In this document: one piece after another, positions 35,751-51,394 of the stretch
How positions within the stretch are numbered: the stretch's first letter is position 1
How the letters are laid out: every line of letters starts with the position of its first letter
DNA from: Oscheius sp. JU75
Lineage: Eukaryota > Nematoda > Chromadorea > Rhabditida > Rhabditidae
DNA length: 64,000 nucleotides
NCBI GenBank assembly: GCA_037178855.1
Contig: JASJZC010000007.1
Location: 7,254,001 to 7,318,000, forward strand
Direction of reading: 5' to 3'
Notes under the pieces: generated by a model
Databases searched by the model: none
Seen by the model: only the letters and a program-made list of their open reading frames with translations
What the model was told of the DNA's origin: nothing
Position numbers and translations under genes: made by a program

Positions 35751-37360
35751 TGCTTGATTCATCAGCGCCTACTCTTACACTGTGAGCCGAAAATACACGG
35801 TGCCTTTGCGGCAGACTGCGGTCGCCCTCCCACAAACAACGTTGCCTATCAGCTGGCAAGCTCATGCTTGTAGTAGTCAACTATTCTCATCAAACTGTTT
35901 CGAGCTACTAAACTTCTTCAACTGACGTTCGTTCACGACCTGGTAGCTTTAGTTTTTGTAAGGTTCGTGAGCCAGCTATGACAATATTGGTGTACTGTTG
36001 ATGAACAATCCCTGACGCATTCTTACAAGACAAACTTCATGGCTAGATGACACATTAGTAATATTTGCAAGCATTTACAGCTTACCGTATCAATTTCAAT
36101 ATCATACATATCGTATGAAACTTTTGTCCCATTATTGGGTCAAGCTGTAGCTTTTTGTAATAATGGAAGATTCTCGACGTTGTAGAGCAGAGAAGCTTAC
36201 ACAATTTTTTAGACTACTCTCTATAGGGAAAAAATGTTGGCTCTGATGAAATGAAAAGCTTTGAAAAAGGCTCCACTGGTGTAACTACTTTCTGAACATG
36301 ATCAAAAAGTGTCAGTATATTTTTATTGGCTCTTGGAGACAACAGATGTCCAGCCAGCAGGCTGAAGGGAATAATCTGCCTTCTATTACACCATCTTTCA
36401 CCTTGCCGATTCCTCCGAACACTCTCGGTGTCATTAAAATTCTATGACAATGTCTGCCAATTGTCAGTGCCCTATTTGCGAAGTTTTCAATGATTCACCA
36501 TATGTGTGAGAGCGGTGCACGGTGGTTTCCAATAAAGAAACAAGCAAAGTTTCTGCTTTATCAATCCTCTCATCTGCTCTAATAAGCATACACAAATTTG
36601 AGGTAACAGAGTATTAGCGAGAGATCAAGAAAAACCATTTAAGCTCTGGTTTGGTACCTCTCATTAAAGAAATGGCTTTTCCTGTATTTCTGTTAAAACG
36701 ACATTATGAAATGAGGCAAAATGTCATCTTAACCATTCTAACCAACTAAATGTACACAAGTACAATGTTTGGTTGATTCACAAATTGTTTTGAGATCAGT
36801 GTTCTTTATACATTGATTTGTGGATCGACTTAGAAAGCTTTGTGTGCTTGTTGGCACCTATTGGTCTTGTTTTTCTGCGACTCCATCCATCAGGCGTGCC
36901 ATGTTGTTCGCGGATTTCAGGCCAAACCTGTGTGATCCACCCACGTCTCGCCGGCAGTCTTTTGCCGCCATCACCCTCAAGCCACCTTGCACTTGTCAAC
37001 CACGAGCAGCTCCTGATTATGTGTTCCTCTGTTTGATTGTTACTATCTTCCGCAAACAGTTTTTTTGCAGCTGCTTTTTGTCCTTTTCGAAACCTTTAGT
37101 GATCAAGTACCGCCCACGCAACAGCCTCACTTTTGGCACAGTGGGCATTTTTCGGAGATCTTGTGTTTTGATCCGCGTCACTTTTTCCAAACTCCCTCCA
37201 ACGTTTGGTTGTGACTATTTTTCTATTCAGGACGCTTATTTCTCTTGTTTGGATATCAACTCGTAAGTACTCTTCCGTTCCTAGTTTATTAACTTAGCTT
37301 TGATCACATTTCGGTTTCTTCAACCTTTTGGTTCATTTTCACTCTAAAGTCACAATTCAG
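35751..37360. other. Intergenic stretch upstream of the acidic repeat protein
   Basis: About 1.6 kb without a gene I can support. Overlapping frames on both strands at 36796-37266 have no splice or family support. The segment next to 37361 is presumably promoter and outron of the following gene: an ATTCAG acceptor abuts the ATG. Confidence 0.4.
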
Positions 37361-40300
37361 ATGTCGGACACGGAAGACCAGCAGGCTCAAGATGCTCCTG
37401 AAGTGGAGGTCGAAGAAGAGACTGCCTTTGTCAACAAAGAGTTGACTGTTGAATTCCAAGGTTTTTAGGTCTAATACAATACGAGAACCTGGTTATTAGA
37501 ATCGGCTGAGGGAGCTGCTGAAGAGGGCAGCGCCGCTGCACCTGAAGAGGAGGCTAGCGCTCAGCCGGCCAGCGTCCAACCGGGTGATGACGACCGCACA
37601 GAAGACCAGGTAGGATTTGTTCGATCCTCGAAATTGAGCTGTTTTCTATTCTCTATGCGAGTTACTACTCGTCTTCTCTTACACTCGCCGGGAGCAGTTG
37701 CCACCTTGGACACATGCACAGCGCAGTAATGCCAGCAGTCGTCCAAGTCAATATAATGGCAGAAAGTATTTGTTGACAAAAAACGCGTTTAAGGACAATA
37801 TTGTTTGTATATGAAAGAAGGAAATAGGACGGGATTGTGTTAAAGACAAAAAGTAGGATGTTTGCTCGAACGGATAGACCTGACTCGATTTCGGCAAACT
37901 TTCAAACCCCCGCGGCGTCAGCAGAGATCTTTTAGTCTTCAGCAGATCAAGCTTTAAACAAAAAAAATAGCCTCGTGAGCAGGTTTGCAGTAAAGTAGAG
38001 AAGTTTTTAACCCCTAGCGCCTTGAAATGACTTTGAATACTTGAATACTACTGTCTTCGTTCGCCTATTTTGAGCAACAACAGAATTGGTCAAGTCAGAC
38101 AGTTTTTTCTTTGTCTAATCTATCCGTATAAAAATGTTTCTGTACGTTTTTCCATTACTCACGTTCCGGGTTTGAAAAAAAGCAAACTCTTACCACTCTA
38201 GGATCTTTGCTCGCGGCGCCCCCGACCCACCCACCCGCTTTTTGCCATTGGCCAAACGAGCTCCTCTCGCTGAATCAACTGTTTCCATTCGACTCTTCCA
38301 AACAGTTTCTATGTTCTCTTTTTCAGGTGCCTGATATCACAGGAACAGAAGCCATCGATCCCATGACCACCAGCATGGACGGTATTGAAGATCTCCCACC
38401 CAATGAGGAGGCTCAGGTGAATGAACCTCTTGTTTGTCGCTTTTGTGATCTGCTTCCAATAGCCAAATGGGTTTGTTAATCGGGTAGTACTGTTTAAAGC
38501 ATTTTAACTTGCATGATAGAATAGTCATACTTATATTCCAAGGACGAACTCGGAGACACGATCTACGAGGAAGACGAGGAACAAGATGAAAACTACCTCC
38601 CTGATCAGATGGAATCTGCCGAGCACCAAGAACCAGAGGAGGAGGAACAGGTGTCACTATTGCTTTTTGACCTATTGAGCTCCCATTTCACTAAACACAG
38701 AAAAAACATCTTACTAATCGAAATATTGGCTTCTTTGAACTAAATGGCAGTTACAGGCCGAAGAGCCTCAAAAAGAAGAATCTGTTCCGGCTGAGGATGC
38801 CGCTCCCGCGGAGGTAACCCTATTTTCTATCAGTGTTATACGGAAAACGCAGGAGGAGGCTCCTGAAACTCAACCGGAAGAGGCTCCGGAACAGCCATTG
38901 GCAGAGGAGGTAGTCCTATAAAAACGTAGATTAGAATAATTTTGGTTTTAAGGATGCTCCTGAAGAACCCACTTCCGCTGAGGAGGCCCCTGCTGCGGAG
39001 GAAGAGCCTGCAGTTGAGCCCGAGCCTGAGCCAGAAGTTGAACCTGAAGCAACTCCTGCTGAAGAAGAGCCTGTCCCGGAAGAGCCCCAAGAAGAGGCTG
39101 CTCCGGCTGAGGAAGCTGCTCCAGAAGTGCCCGCCCCAGCTGAAGACGAACCAATTGCGGAGGAAGAGGTTGGTGTTTTTCTTCACACTTTATGAAACAG
39201 CTGCCCAGCCAGATTTGTGGATGGAAAACCAAAACATGTGAACATCTGTTTATCGCCCGTTTTCAGCCCGCTCCCGTTGAGGAAGAAGCCCCCGCAGAAA
39301 ACCAGAGCTTCGAGCTTCAAGCTCCACCAGAGGGCAAAAGACCGAGAACTCCCAATGAGTTGGACAACCCTCCGGAGGAGGAAGAGTTCCACGATGCTGA
39401 AGAGGCACCTGGATCCGTTCCTCCCACTCCCAGATCTGCTGCTTCTCGTGAGTTGAACAGTGTGAAATGATCTAAAGATGTTCCAGAAAAGCCGCCTTCG
39501 GTCCCAGCCACTCCCAGATCCGCTGCTCCTTCTGAGGTGCCAGCTACACCCAAGTCTGCAGCTCCCTCGGAGGTTCCTCCTACACCTAAATCTGCTGCTC
39601 CATCTGAGCCACCAGGGACTCCAAGATCCACTGTTCCTTCCGAGCTGCCTCAGACTCCCAGATCTGCTGCTCCTTCTTCTGTTCCTCCAACTCCGAAGTC
39701 CGCTGTCGGAAATGGAAGTGTCATGAATGGAAGTATTCCCGGCACTCCTAAGTCTATCGTTGCCTCTGTCAAGAATGAGACGTGAATGCGTTCTTCAATT
39801 GCTTTTATCTGAAGTTTTTAGTCCAATGGCTACTCCGGCTGCCTCCACTCCCAAAGCTACTGGAACACCCAAGAGTTCCACTGCTTTCAACTTTGAGGAG
39901 ACGCCAGCTACTCCCACCAAGACGGAGAGTACTGTAGGATTTGAGGACGCTGTGAGCACCCCCAGAACCCCAAGGACCCCTCGCACGCCAAGGACACCCA
40001 GAACTCCCAAGACACCTAAGGCGTAAGTCAGAACCCCTAAGGTTTTACGTTTTTATCAGTGCTGCGGAGCCAGAACCTGAGCCCGTTGCTGAGCCCGAAC
40101 CTGAACCAGAGGCTGCTCCTGAAGAGCCGGAGCCGGTTGCTGAGGAGGCTGCTCCTGAAGAGCCAGAACCAGTGGCTGAGGAAAATGCCGATGAGCCTCA
40201 GGAGGCTGTTGAGCCTGAACCAGAACCAGCTCAGGAGGAGGAGGTACAGGTAGCAAAATGTTCTATGTAACAAGTTGAACTCAGAAGGAAGAAGCCGCTC

Positions 40301-42571
40301 CAGCTATCGAGGAACCCGAAGAGCGCCCAACCAGGGCTGCTCGCGTCCAGTCCCCTTCTCCTCCACCAGCTCGCAGACGTGTTCAGTCTCCATCTCCCGA
40401 ACGCCGAGCCGCCAGAGAAGGCAAGGCGGAGCCAGCTGCCAGAGACCACATCAGTTACGACCAGGATTCTTTCCGCCAAGTTCCTCCTCCTCGCATCCCG
40501 ACAGCGACCAGCTTCAGCTCGTGGTCTCCGGCCGACAAGAGCAGCTATACCCCCATCTCGTAAGTTTTCTGTCTTGATTGACCAAATTTTCTGCCTTCAG
40601 TCCTTTCGTGTCGAACCCCAACAAGTACAGGAACGAATACACCGCCACCAGCAACTACAAGCCCAGCCACCTGTACACCAGCATCTTCGACGACATCGTC
40701 AGCACAGGTATGTGAGTTTTTGATTAGTCATTGACAGAATCCAGGCGCTTTCTCCTCTGCCCTCTATTCCACTACGCGACTCATCGAGCGCTCCCGCAGT
40801 CGTACCCGCGAACGTCGCCAAGCTATGCGCTCCCAACGTTCAGCCAGCAACTACTACAAGTGAGTCTCTTTCTGACGTTAATCTTATGATTTCCCTACTG
40901 AATAAGGTATCAATCTACAGGTATCTCTTGGACAACCAGTAAGCGATGTGGTTCTGTGTAGGATATAGAATTGGACTATCAATGTTAGAGAATAGTATCA
41001 CAGGAGAGAGTGATAACGCTTTTTTTAAAGAACTGTTGCTTGTTTCGAGGGAAGATACAAAGATTTTACGGATTCTACTTCAGGTACACCTCCCAGTATC
41101 CCGCTCCTACTCGTACTCGCGAGTACAGCACACCGCCATCTCGCGCCGTCAGCAGGCCTCCCAGCAGGAGCGGTTCCTTCATCTCCTTCATGGAGTACAG
41201 CGACGCCAAGAACGGCGAGCTCTCCCGCGCCGCTTCCCGTTCCTCCATCTACGACAGCGGCCTCTCCCGCAGCTGGTATACCGCGATCTGGTGGGACAAT
41301 AGAAAATCTTCAGCTCCCGAGGCAACGTGGACATGTACCTGGGTGGAGGTCGTCTTTCTCGCGTGGATAGCTACGTTAGAGACATCCATACTCCTTACGA
41401 GTACGAGGTTCCTTCAACCTACGAACGATACAGATCTTCTTCCCGTCCTGGCGGATATTCTTCTATTAATGGGTACACGGTATGTGGCTGAGGTGTAGAG
41501 ATGCGCGGGAAAAACAAACTTTTCAACCGGCGGCAGTATCGAGTTTCTCACGTCTCACACTTTTTGCAAGAGACCCAATGAACGTCTTGAGCTGTCTGGT
41601 TGGTTTTTTGCTTCCCCGAAATTTAAAATAGCTTTTCCCTCGTCATAGACACTTGAGACAAAAATGCCGAGGCATCTGTTTGAGTGCGCAGTTCTTCTAA
41701 TAGTTTTTACAAGATCGATGATCCACTCCGGAAGAAACTAGTGGTGCATAGCACTTAATACTGTGTGTGTCTTGGTGCGCGCAGCTCAAACACTATGCAT
41801 CCAGCTTCCTTTCCGCGCGAAAACGGCCCTTGTTCTATTTTTCCGAACGAACAAGCCGACGGCTATCCTCTTTTCGTAGAATGTATCTATTTAGTAAAAA
41901 ACGATTATTCCGCAGGGTAACCGGTTTTCTTTGTGCATTTTAGTCTTAACGTTTAGAGCTATACTACTTCTCCGAGCTATGTCGAGACCGAAAGCACCCG
42001 CCGAATGAAGCGATACCGTGACGATGTGTCGACTCCGATGGTTAGGAGCATGTACGAGGTATAGAACTTTTTCTGCTTCATTCATTGGCTGAATTCCTTT
42101 AATTGATAACAAGTGTCCAGTCTATTGTCCAGAACACATTTTCTAGTGTCCAAGTCGAGTCCTTATCTATCGCTTCGCATGTTAAACAGCAATTTCAGGG
42201 ACGAATTGGCCACTTGGAGAGGTCTCTTTCACGAGAGAAACTCAACAAGGATCGGGTGAGCCGTGTGCTCCTTTCTTATAACATAATCATAGAAGCTTTC
42301 TAATGCCTCCAAAAAGAGAAATTGCATCCAATTTTTAGAGAGCTTTTCAAGGCAGACATAGTTTAGTTCCCGCCGCCTAAAATTGCAGTTTTTGAGTGTC
42401 ACAAAGTGAAAAATGAGAATTTAGCTGCGCACGGAGTATCATCAGCTGTCCAACAAGCTTGACCAGGCCGTACGACAGATGGAGCTGCTGAGGTCTCAGT
42501 CATATTCGAGCATGCGATCATCTTCTCAGCCTCGCACGAGCGTCTACACCCACTTCTACCCGTACTATTGA
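37361..42571 (+). CDS. Acidic Pro/Glu-rich, TPRS-repeat protein with C-terminal coiled coil
   Basis: The ATG at 37361 directly follows an ATTCAG acceptor. The first half is extremely acidic, built of Glu/Pro/Ala strings (EEAPETQPEEAPEQP, EPEPEPEVEPEATPAEEEP). Then come tandem TPRSAAPSE-type repeats, a run of PRTP units, a second Glu/Pro block, and a basic Ser/Arg/Tyr-rich half (SRSRTRERRQAMRSQRSAS; PSTYERYRSSSRPGG). The last exons form a coiled coil (IGHLERSLSREKLNKD; YHQLSNKLDQAVRQMELL) and end THFYPYY with TGA 42569. The composition resembles neurofilament side-arms or muscle/cytoskeletal linkers, and the TPxS units could be proline-directed kinase sites. The short coiled coil suggests self-association. 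I cannot assign a named family. Introns are short, and exon ends agree with GT/AG throughout (for example 41275-41312 and 41478-41956). Confidence 0.75.
39415..40022 (+). repeat. Coding tandem TPRS/TPKS and PRTP repeats
   Basis: Within the acidic protein, roughly ten degenerate copies of a 12-13-residue unit (VPPTPKSAAPSE and variants PATPRS, PGTPRS, PQTPRS) span about 39415-39770. A run of PRTP 4-mers (CCAAGGACC-type 12-mers) spans 39960-40020. The units are diverged at synonymous positions, so they are not very recent expansions. Confidence 0.8.
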
Positions 42572-42912
42572 ACTATTCCCTTTAATAAGCCACGGCAGAA
42601 AAGCAACGAAAAGGTTTCCGTACAAAACGCTTTCGATTCGAACAAAAAACTAGTTTTAGCATGCTAGGACTATTTGTGTGTCTTCTATATTCTATCCTTT
42701 TACTCTATTTTTAACCCTTACCGCTCCGGTAGCGCTTCCAGAATGCCACATTCTGATTCTTCTCTCTAATCCCTCTGCTAAGTGTTATTTTTGTAAATAG
42801 ATGCGATAAATGTTATTAACCCGTCCTCTTTGTTAACGATCAGCACTCAGCACTGAAGGTATGATCCGACTGCGGATCTTTTCCTCTTCGCAGCCAATCT
42901 AACCTTTTCTAG

Positions 42913-43174
42913 CCCGTACACGTTCACACCTTCGAACAGCCTGGCAGAAGCCCGTCTACCCAGGCCCTCAATCGCTTATACTCTGGCTTTGCACGCGAAT
43001 GGGCTACCCAGTACTGAGAGGTATGTTTTCAAAAAGTAGTTAAACAAACAGGGTCTTTCAGGTGGCGTCGAGGCAATGTTCTTTGGAGCGGCATGTATTC
43101 CCGTCCTTGGAACGATGATATTCTCCGTAAAACAGTTGCCTATTATGTTTCTTGTGCGGCTAAGCGTGAATAGT
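42913..43174 (+). CDS. Possible alternative C-terminal exons of the acidic repeat protein
   Basis: After a TTTTCTAG acceptor, exon 42913-43017 reads open in phase 0 (HTFEQPGRSPSTQALNRL, then YSGFAREWATQY and TGA at 43015). After a CTTTCAG acceptor, 43062-43174 reads WRRGNVLWSGMYSRPWND and ends in a stop. A 15-nt segment at 42845-42859 flanked by ATCAG and GTATGA could be a micro-exon. The Ser/Arg/Tyr-rich composition resembles the preceding gene, so I read these as alternative tails of it rather than a new gene. AATAAA lies at 43304. The joining exon upstream is not proven. Confidence 0.4.
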
Positions 43175-43329
43175 TTTTAAAACTTTATGCTTTCCTTCTC
43201 CTCATACTACTATCTTCTCCCAGCAAACAACTGCGTATGATTCGAATCCGGCCATTCAGCGATTGTTTTTATATAATTTGCAAACTCGCTACTTTTAGTA
43301 TAAAATAAACTTTCCATGAACCATTTCAA

Positions 43330-44400
43330 TATCCAATTTTTATTGTCGGAAGCAAGGGTTGCTATCATGTGAGGGCTCCCTTGCCGCTCCCATAGCGTGA
43401 ACCCACTCTTCGCCTCCCTCTATTGCCTGCCGCATCCACGTGGTTGGAGTTCGTCCGAGGCGACCACAGGCTTTCTTCAGCTCATTTTCCCATCTCATAC
43501 ACGGTCTCCCTAGAGCTCGTCGCTGATCCAGAGGAACCCATTCCTTTGTCGCTTTCGATCACCTTCTTCCATCTCGGCCACTTTTCTCGCCCATTTCAGC
43601 TTCTTCATTCATGCCAGGCCCAGAATACTTGATAGTTCCGTCCTTCTTCTCACCTCATCATCCCTCACACGATCCCGAAGCGTGAAGTGTGATTTCCTCA
43701 CGTTGTTGTAGGGCTGCAAGTTTGGCTCGATCCTCTGTGCGAAGGCTCCAGTTTTCGCAGCCATACATACAGCAAATTAGAGACAATGCAGGTCAGGTAC
43801 ACTCGTCGTTTCATCAGTTTTCTTGGGGAGGAAGAGAGGGCGGCGATTGAAGGCGGTCCAAGACGCTCCGATTCGTCGGAACAGCTCCTGGTTCTCCGAG
43901 ATGCAGGCTACCGAATATCCAAGGTAAACAAAATGTCGGACAAACTATATAGCTTCCTTGTTCCAATTCAGTTACAATCCGCTGCACAGATCTCAGACTC
44001 TTTCCGACAAGGATGATATCATCGGCGTAGAGAAGATGAGTCAGCTTACGCCTGTTGATGTTGAAACCGATGTCGTGTCAATTGATCGACGGAAGATGTC
44101 TTTAAGTTGAAGAGCGGTGGAGAAAGCACGCATCCTTAACGAACTCCGCGTTTGATATTAACATCCACTAACTCTTCTTGCACCTTGATCTTGCAACCAG
44201 CATCTCTGTATCTCGATATAGAGTTGGTCCGATCTTCATCCGATGTAGCTGTTTCCAGACTTCCTCTTCGAGTACTAGCGGGACTTCCTCAAGAGAAGAA
44301 TCATCGTTTATGTAAAGGCAAATGAAGGGACGTCTTGGAAACTTTGGATCGCTGTTCATGCTTCTCGTTCATTAAGTGCAGCATCGCTGCTAACTATACG
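43330..44400 (-). mobile_element. Decayed LINE (non-LTR) reverse transcriptase
   Basis: Read on the minus strand, the segment has reverse-transcriptase landmarks in order, in shifting frames. Near 44340 a weak palm-like piece (RRPFICLYINDD) is seen; near 44110 LKDIFRRSIDT; at about 44060-44010 the catalytic box in KLTHLLYADDIILVGKSL; at about 43760 YGCENWSLRTEDRAKLA; at about 43690 TLRDRVRDDEVRRRTELSS; at about 43480 GRPCMRWENELKKACGR. These match the C-terminal half of RTE/Jockey-like elements in animal genomes. There are several stops and frameshifts, so it cannot encode an active enzyme. No 5' end, poly-A or target duplication was identified. It lies between two host genes and downstream of the alternative tails of the acidic protein. 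Confidence 0.85.
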
Positions 44401-44923
44401 GGAAGAAGCTCACTCGCTGAATGTAGGGGTCATAATATTTTTTGTCTTGGCATTCGTACAGTTGATCTCGAATTTGTGATTGAAAGATGAATGCGGTTTG
44501 AATTCGTCTTTTATCCTCTTAATCCAGACACTGGTCAACGATATTGAAAAGTATCTCTTCATTAAATCTCGGAAAATATATACAATGATCTCAACTTTAC
44601 AATCTCTTCACAGAGAGCGTGACAAAATCTGCGCAAGATTCACACTGGATAGGGGGGAAATCACTGCATAAAGTGTCAACGGAATGGTACAAAGGACAAC
44701 CAAAAAACTAAAATGATGGAACCCTGTGTGGACAGAAAGATGTCTGAAGGGAGATAGGTCATGTTAGATTTACTCATATCAAAGGCTAGAAAAAGTGGGT
44801 CCCGTTAGTACAAATAAGACGAAGGATGGGTTATCCGCAACCGGAAGATACCCGACCAAAACGTTTCCGTCGTCATCACCAGGTTCAAACTGATATTTAG
44901 AGCTTATTCTTAGGCGTATCTAG

Positions 44924-48464
<3,541 letters not shown>

Positions 48465-50370
48465 CTGAAAATGTAAAATGTAAATAAACTAGACGTATGA
48501 GGCGTTGGTTTACGAGGCGAATGTTTATAAAAGAGGAGGCGGCAGTCTAGAAGTGCAACCATTAGACGAGCTTTTTTTTGATATGTGGAAGTGGCGCGAA
48601 GGAAACGTGGGAACGCATTTTCCTTTGGAAAAACATCGTATACTTTTGGCCAAAGTGGATATAAAAATGTCTCAAAAACAACATCAAACTTGAGAGAACG
48701 GGTTTTTCGCTTTTTCATAAAAATGTCGTAGAAATGGAAATTGTTGAATCAGACCGGGGCGAAAGCGAAATCTGACGATTCATTTCTTTGAACAATAAGG
48801 AAAGACGAAGCGGAGAACAAAAAATACGAAGGGTCTGACAAGCCTCGAGAGCCACAACCATGTTGTGAATAACACGTGGTTTTAAACAGTTGATCAATAT
48901 CCACACACACTGTGCGGAAACGAACTGGACGATTGGGCGGCAAGCACGGGAGGCTCTACATGCAAACACAGCGGCAGGAAGGAGCGCGGAGAGATATTAC
49001 ACTTTGTCCTGGGATGAGTCGCGAAAATTCACAAAATTTATCATCACATCTGTGGTCAAGTGCCTCGGCAAAAGATGAGCTGGCAGACCACACATACTGT
49101 ATGCCTTAGCTCCCGTAATTGTCTATTCCAATTGTTTTGTGTGGTCAGAGGGGTACAGACCTTGAATCTGATGCTTTTTCTGAAATAATGTAAGAAAGTT
49201 GATGAAGTAAGAGAGGGCAATTTGTTCAATGATATCTGTAATGAATCGCTGCTAGTTGGCGCGGTCCGCGAGCAATTAGAGAGTGGGCTAAAGATGGCCA
49301 GCGACGATCAATCGATACACACACAGGCCGTACGCGCACTAGCCATCCCCACAGCTGACCTCTGTGGACTTTTTTTTAACGATTTCCAGCATAATACGCG
49401 TCACTAATCACTTAGAAAGGTGATGATAGACTGTTGTGATAGTTTCAAGGAACCGGACGACTTGTTCAGATGTCGAGTGTGCCCGCCAAAGAGGTTTTGT
49501 CCGATAGGGTATGAACGTTTGCTGGTTTTGAAGGACATTATTTGAATTTGCAAGGTTTCAAAGAGACGGAAAGTTTTGTGAGCGAGGGAAACGAGGGAGC
49601 AAAGAAAAGATCGCGCAGTCAAGTAGGGACAGAAAAGTGCGAAGTACGTCAAGACAAACTGATTCTTGCTGTGTATTTGCACCGTGGAGCACATCAAAAA
49701 ACTGGTTTCCGCTGTCCCATCGGGTCTGTTCATATTTCCACGTGTGCACTTCCTGTGTGCGGCAATAGACCACCTTTGACAAAAAGACACGGTTTTCTAA
49801 AGAGACAGACGCGAGGTTGGCTGCAGCCGAGTGACCGGCTTAAAGCACAGGACACGTCAGTGTAACATAGCAGATTCGTAGAAACTGCCGGCTGCTGTCG
49901 AGGATCAACGCAAAGCGAACACCTCGTTCAGGCGGAGAGAGAGAAGAGGTTGCTAAGTTATCGATTATTATAACTTTGAAAGCGATTACAGTAAGTGGTA
50001 TTAAATTGCCGGCGAAGCTTCAAGAAAGAATAACATGTCCTGTAGCTGACCGATGATAATCGCACGGTCAACAGTCCTAAACACGGGCTGAGACTATAGC
50101 AAACAATTCTTTTGCTCACTGATTCCGGTCAGCCAGATCAATTGATGCCAATTCTAAGAAAAAAAAAAAGGGGGGGGGGGGGGGGGGGAAGACTCAGAAA
50201 ATGGGAGCAAGCCGCTACTGTTTGAGAAACAATGTTTTAAAGTGAAGTCAGCTATCGCATTGCCTGATCACATAGTCCTAAAACTAACACAACAAGTTGT
50301 CAACAATGTCTTGTCGGTCAACAGTGCACCTGATCAGTCGCACCTAGCCTATTACTAACAAGAAACAAAC
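48465..50370. other. Gene-poor stretch or long intron
   Basis: No supported exons. If the upstream exons at 50371-51394 belong to the DYRK gene, this is its first large intron. It contains the A/G homopolymer described separately. Confidence 0.4.
50158..50188. repeat. Poly-A followed by poly-G tract
   Basis: About 11 A followed directly by about 19 G on the + strand, in non-coding DNA. Long G runs can form quadruplexes. In C. elegans such tracts are kept stable by the DOG-1/FANCJ helicase. The length may also be imprecise because homopolymers are hard to assemble. Confidence 0.9.
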
Positions 50371-51394
50371 CAAAGGTTCGGTTGGAGGATTGAAGGGATT
50401 GTCAAAGGTTCCAATCTGCTGTTGGTGTCCAGTGAAGGCCGAATGTCTAAAAGTCCTGGATTGCTCGGGCATAATAGCCGACTATTACCTAAGAGTTTCA
50501 GTCATCGGCGGCTGACTAGTGTAGTAGGAATAGCTGGACACGTCTGGGGCCTGCAAATGTCTGTTATCATTGCTCTTCCACCTGATAAGTTAGTCCAACT
50601 GGTCAAGCTTTTCTAAACTATAGTAGTTTTCTTGAATGTTCCTTCTCTATGAGACCAGCAAGAGAGCCTATTTTGACTCATCGTGTTTGTTAGTTTAGTG
50701 TTTTCTGCTATTATGAACGTTTAGCCTTAGTTTATAGCTCTTGCGCAAGAACATCATATTGTTAGCCAGGAGTTGGTGCTTCGACGCAGCAAATGATTTA
50801 GATTTGAAGAATATCATCGAACGTACATTTTCTCCTACATGACTGAAAATCGGCTGCTCTGCGAAGAGACCAGGATTCCAATCCCCGTGTTTCGACTGTT
50901 CGACAACGTTGTACATTTCTGAAGCTCCTATTTGCTGGTTGTAGCTGTTATTCGGATCCTAAAATCGATGATTGTGATCTCGCAACTTTTTTTTGTCTCA
51001 TTTCGCACGCGAAGTATGCCTTCCGTCTATAAACAGGAAGATGTTGCTAGGGCGACGACCGCCCTAGAAAGCACCGGTGGGCCCCTCATCCCATAAATAC
51101 TGATATCTGTACCCGGTTTTTGAAAAACGCCGACTCTATAGACGGCAACCGCATTCTCTTGGGTGGAGAAGGCGTCTGTGGAGGAGTCGGCGATTTTTGT
51201 ATCGACGACGACAGCTCGCAATTCTCGGCAGTAAAATATTGGCCTAGACGCAAAGATGTCTCGTTGATGTCGTATGACTCTACATCTGCTTCAATCTCCT
51301 CAAGACAGATACGTGAGGCTAATACTACTTGTGGAGCATAAGTCCTCGGCGAGATATATTTGAATGATGATTTCCGTCGGGGGTCAAGATTCAT
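50371..51394 (-). CDS. Upstream exons, possibly the N-terminus of the DYRK gene
   Basis: Three exon-like segments on the minus strand. 51394-51113 opens MNLDPRRKSSFKYISPRTY and contains SPTPPQTPSPPKRMRLPS. 50958 to 50838 (or 50827) reads DPNNSYNQQIGASEMYN and follows the first in phase 0. 50446-50371 reads SAFTGHQQQIGTFDNPFNP and leaves phase 0 into the 48464 exon of the kinase gene. The Gln/Asn/Pro/Ser composition fits a DYRK N-terminal tail. The second and third pieces do not join in phase as drawn, so an exon is missing or a boundary is wrong. They could instead form a separate small gene. A CTATTCAG acceptor lies 5' of the first ATG. Another exon-like piece near 52310-52256 (with MAQGVVVK) is unplaced. 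Confidence 0.45.

Noticed and set aside
36796-37266. Overlapping frames on both strands before the acidic repeat gene
   Set aside because: They overlap each other, carry no splice or domain evidence and differ in composition from the neighbouring genes.
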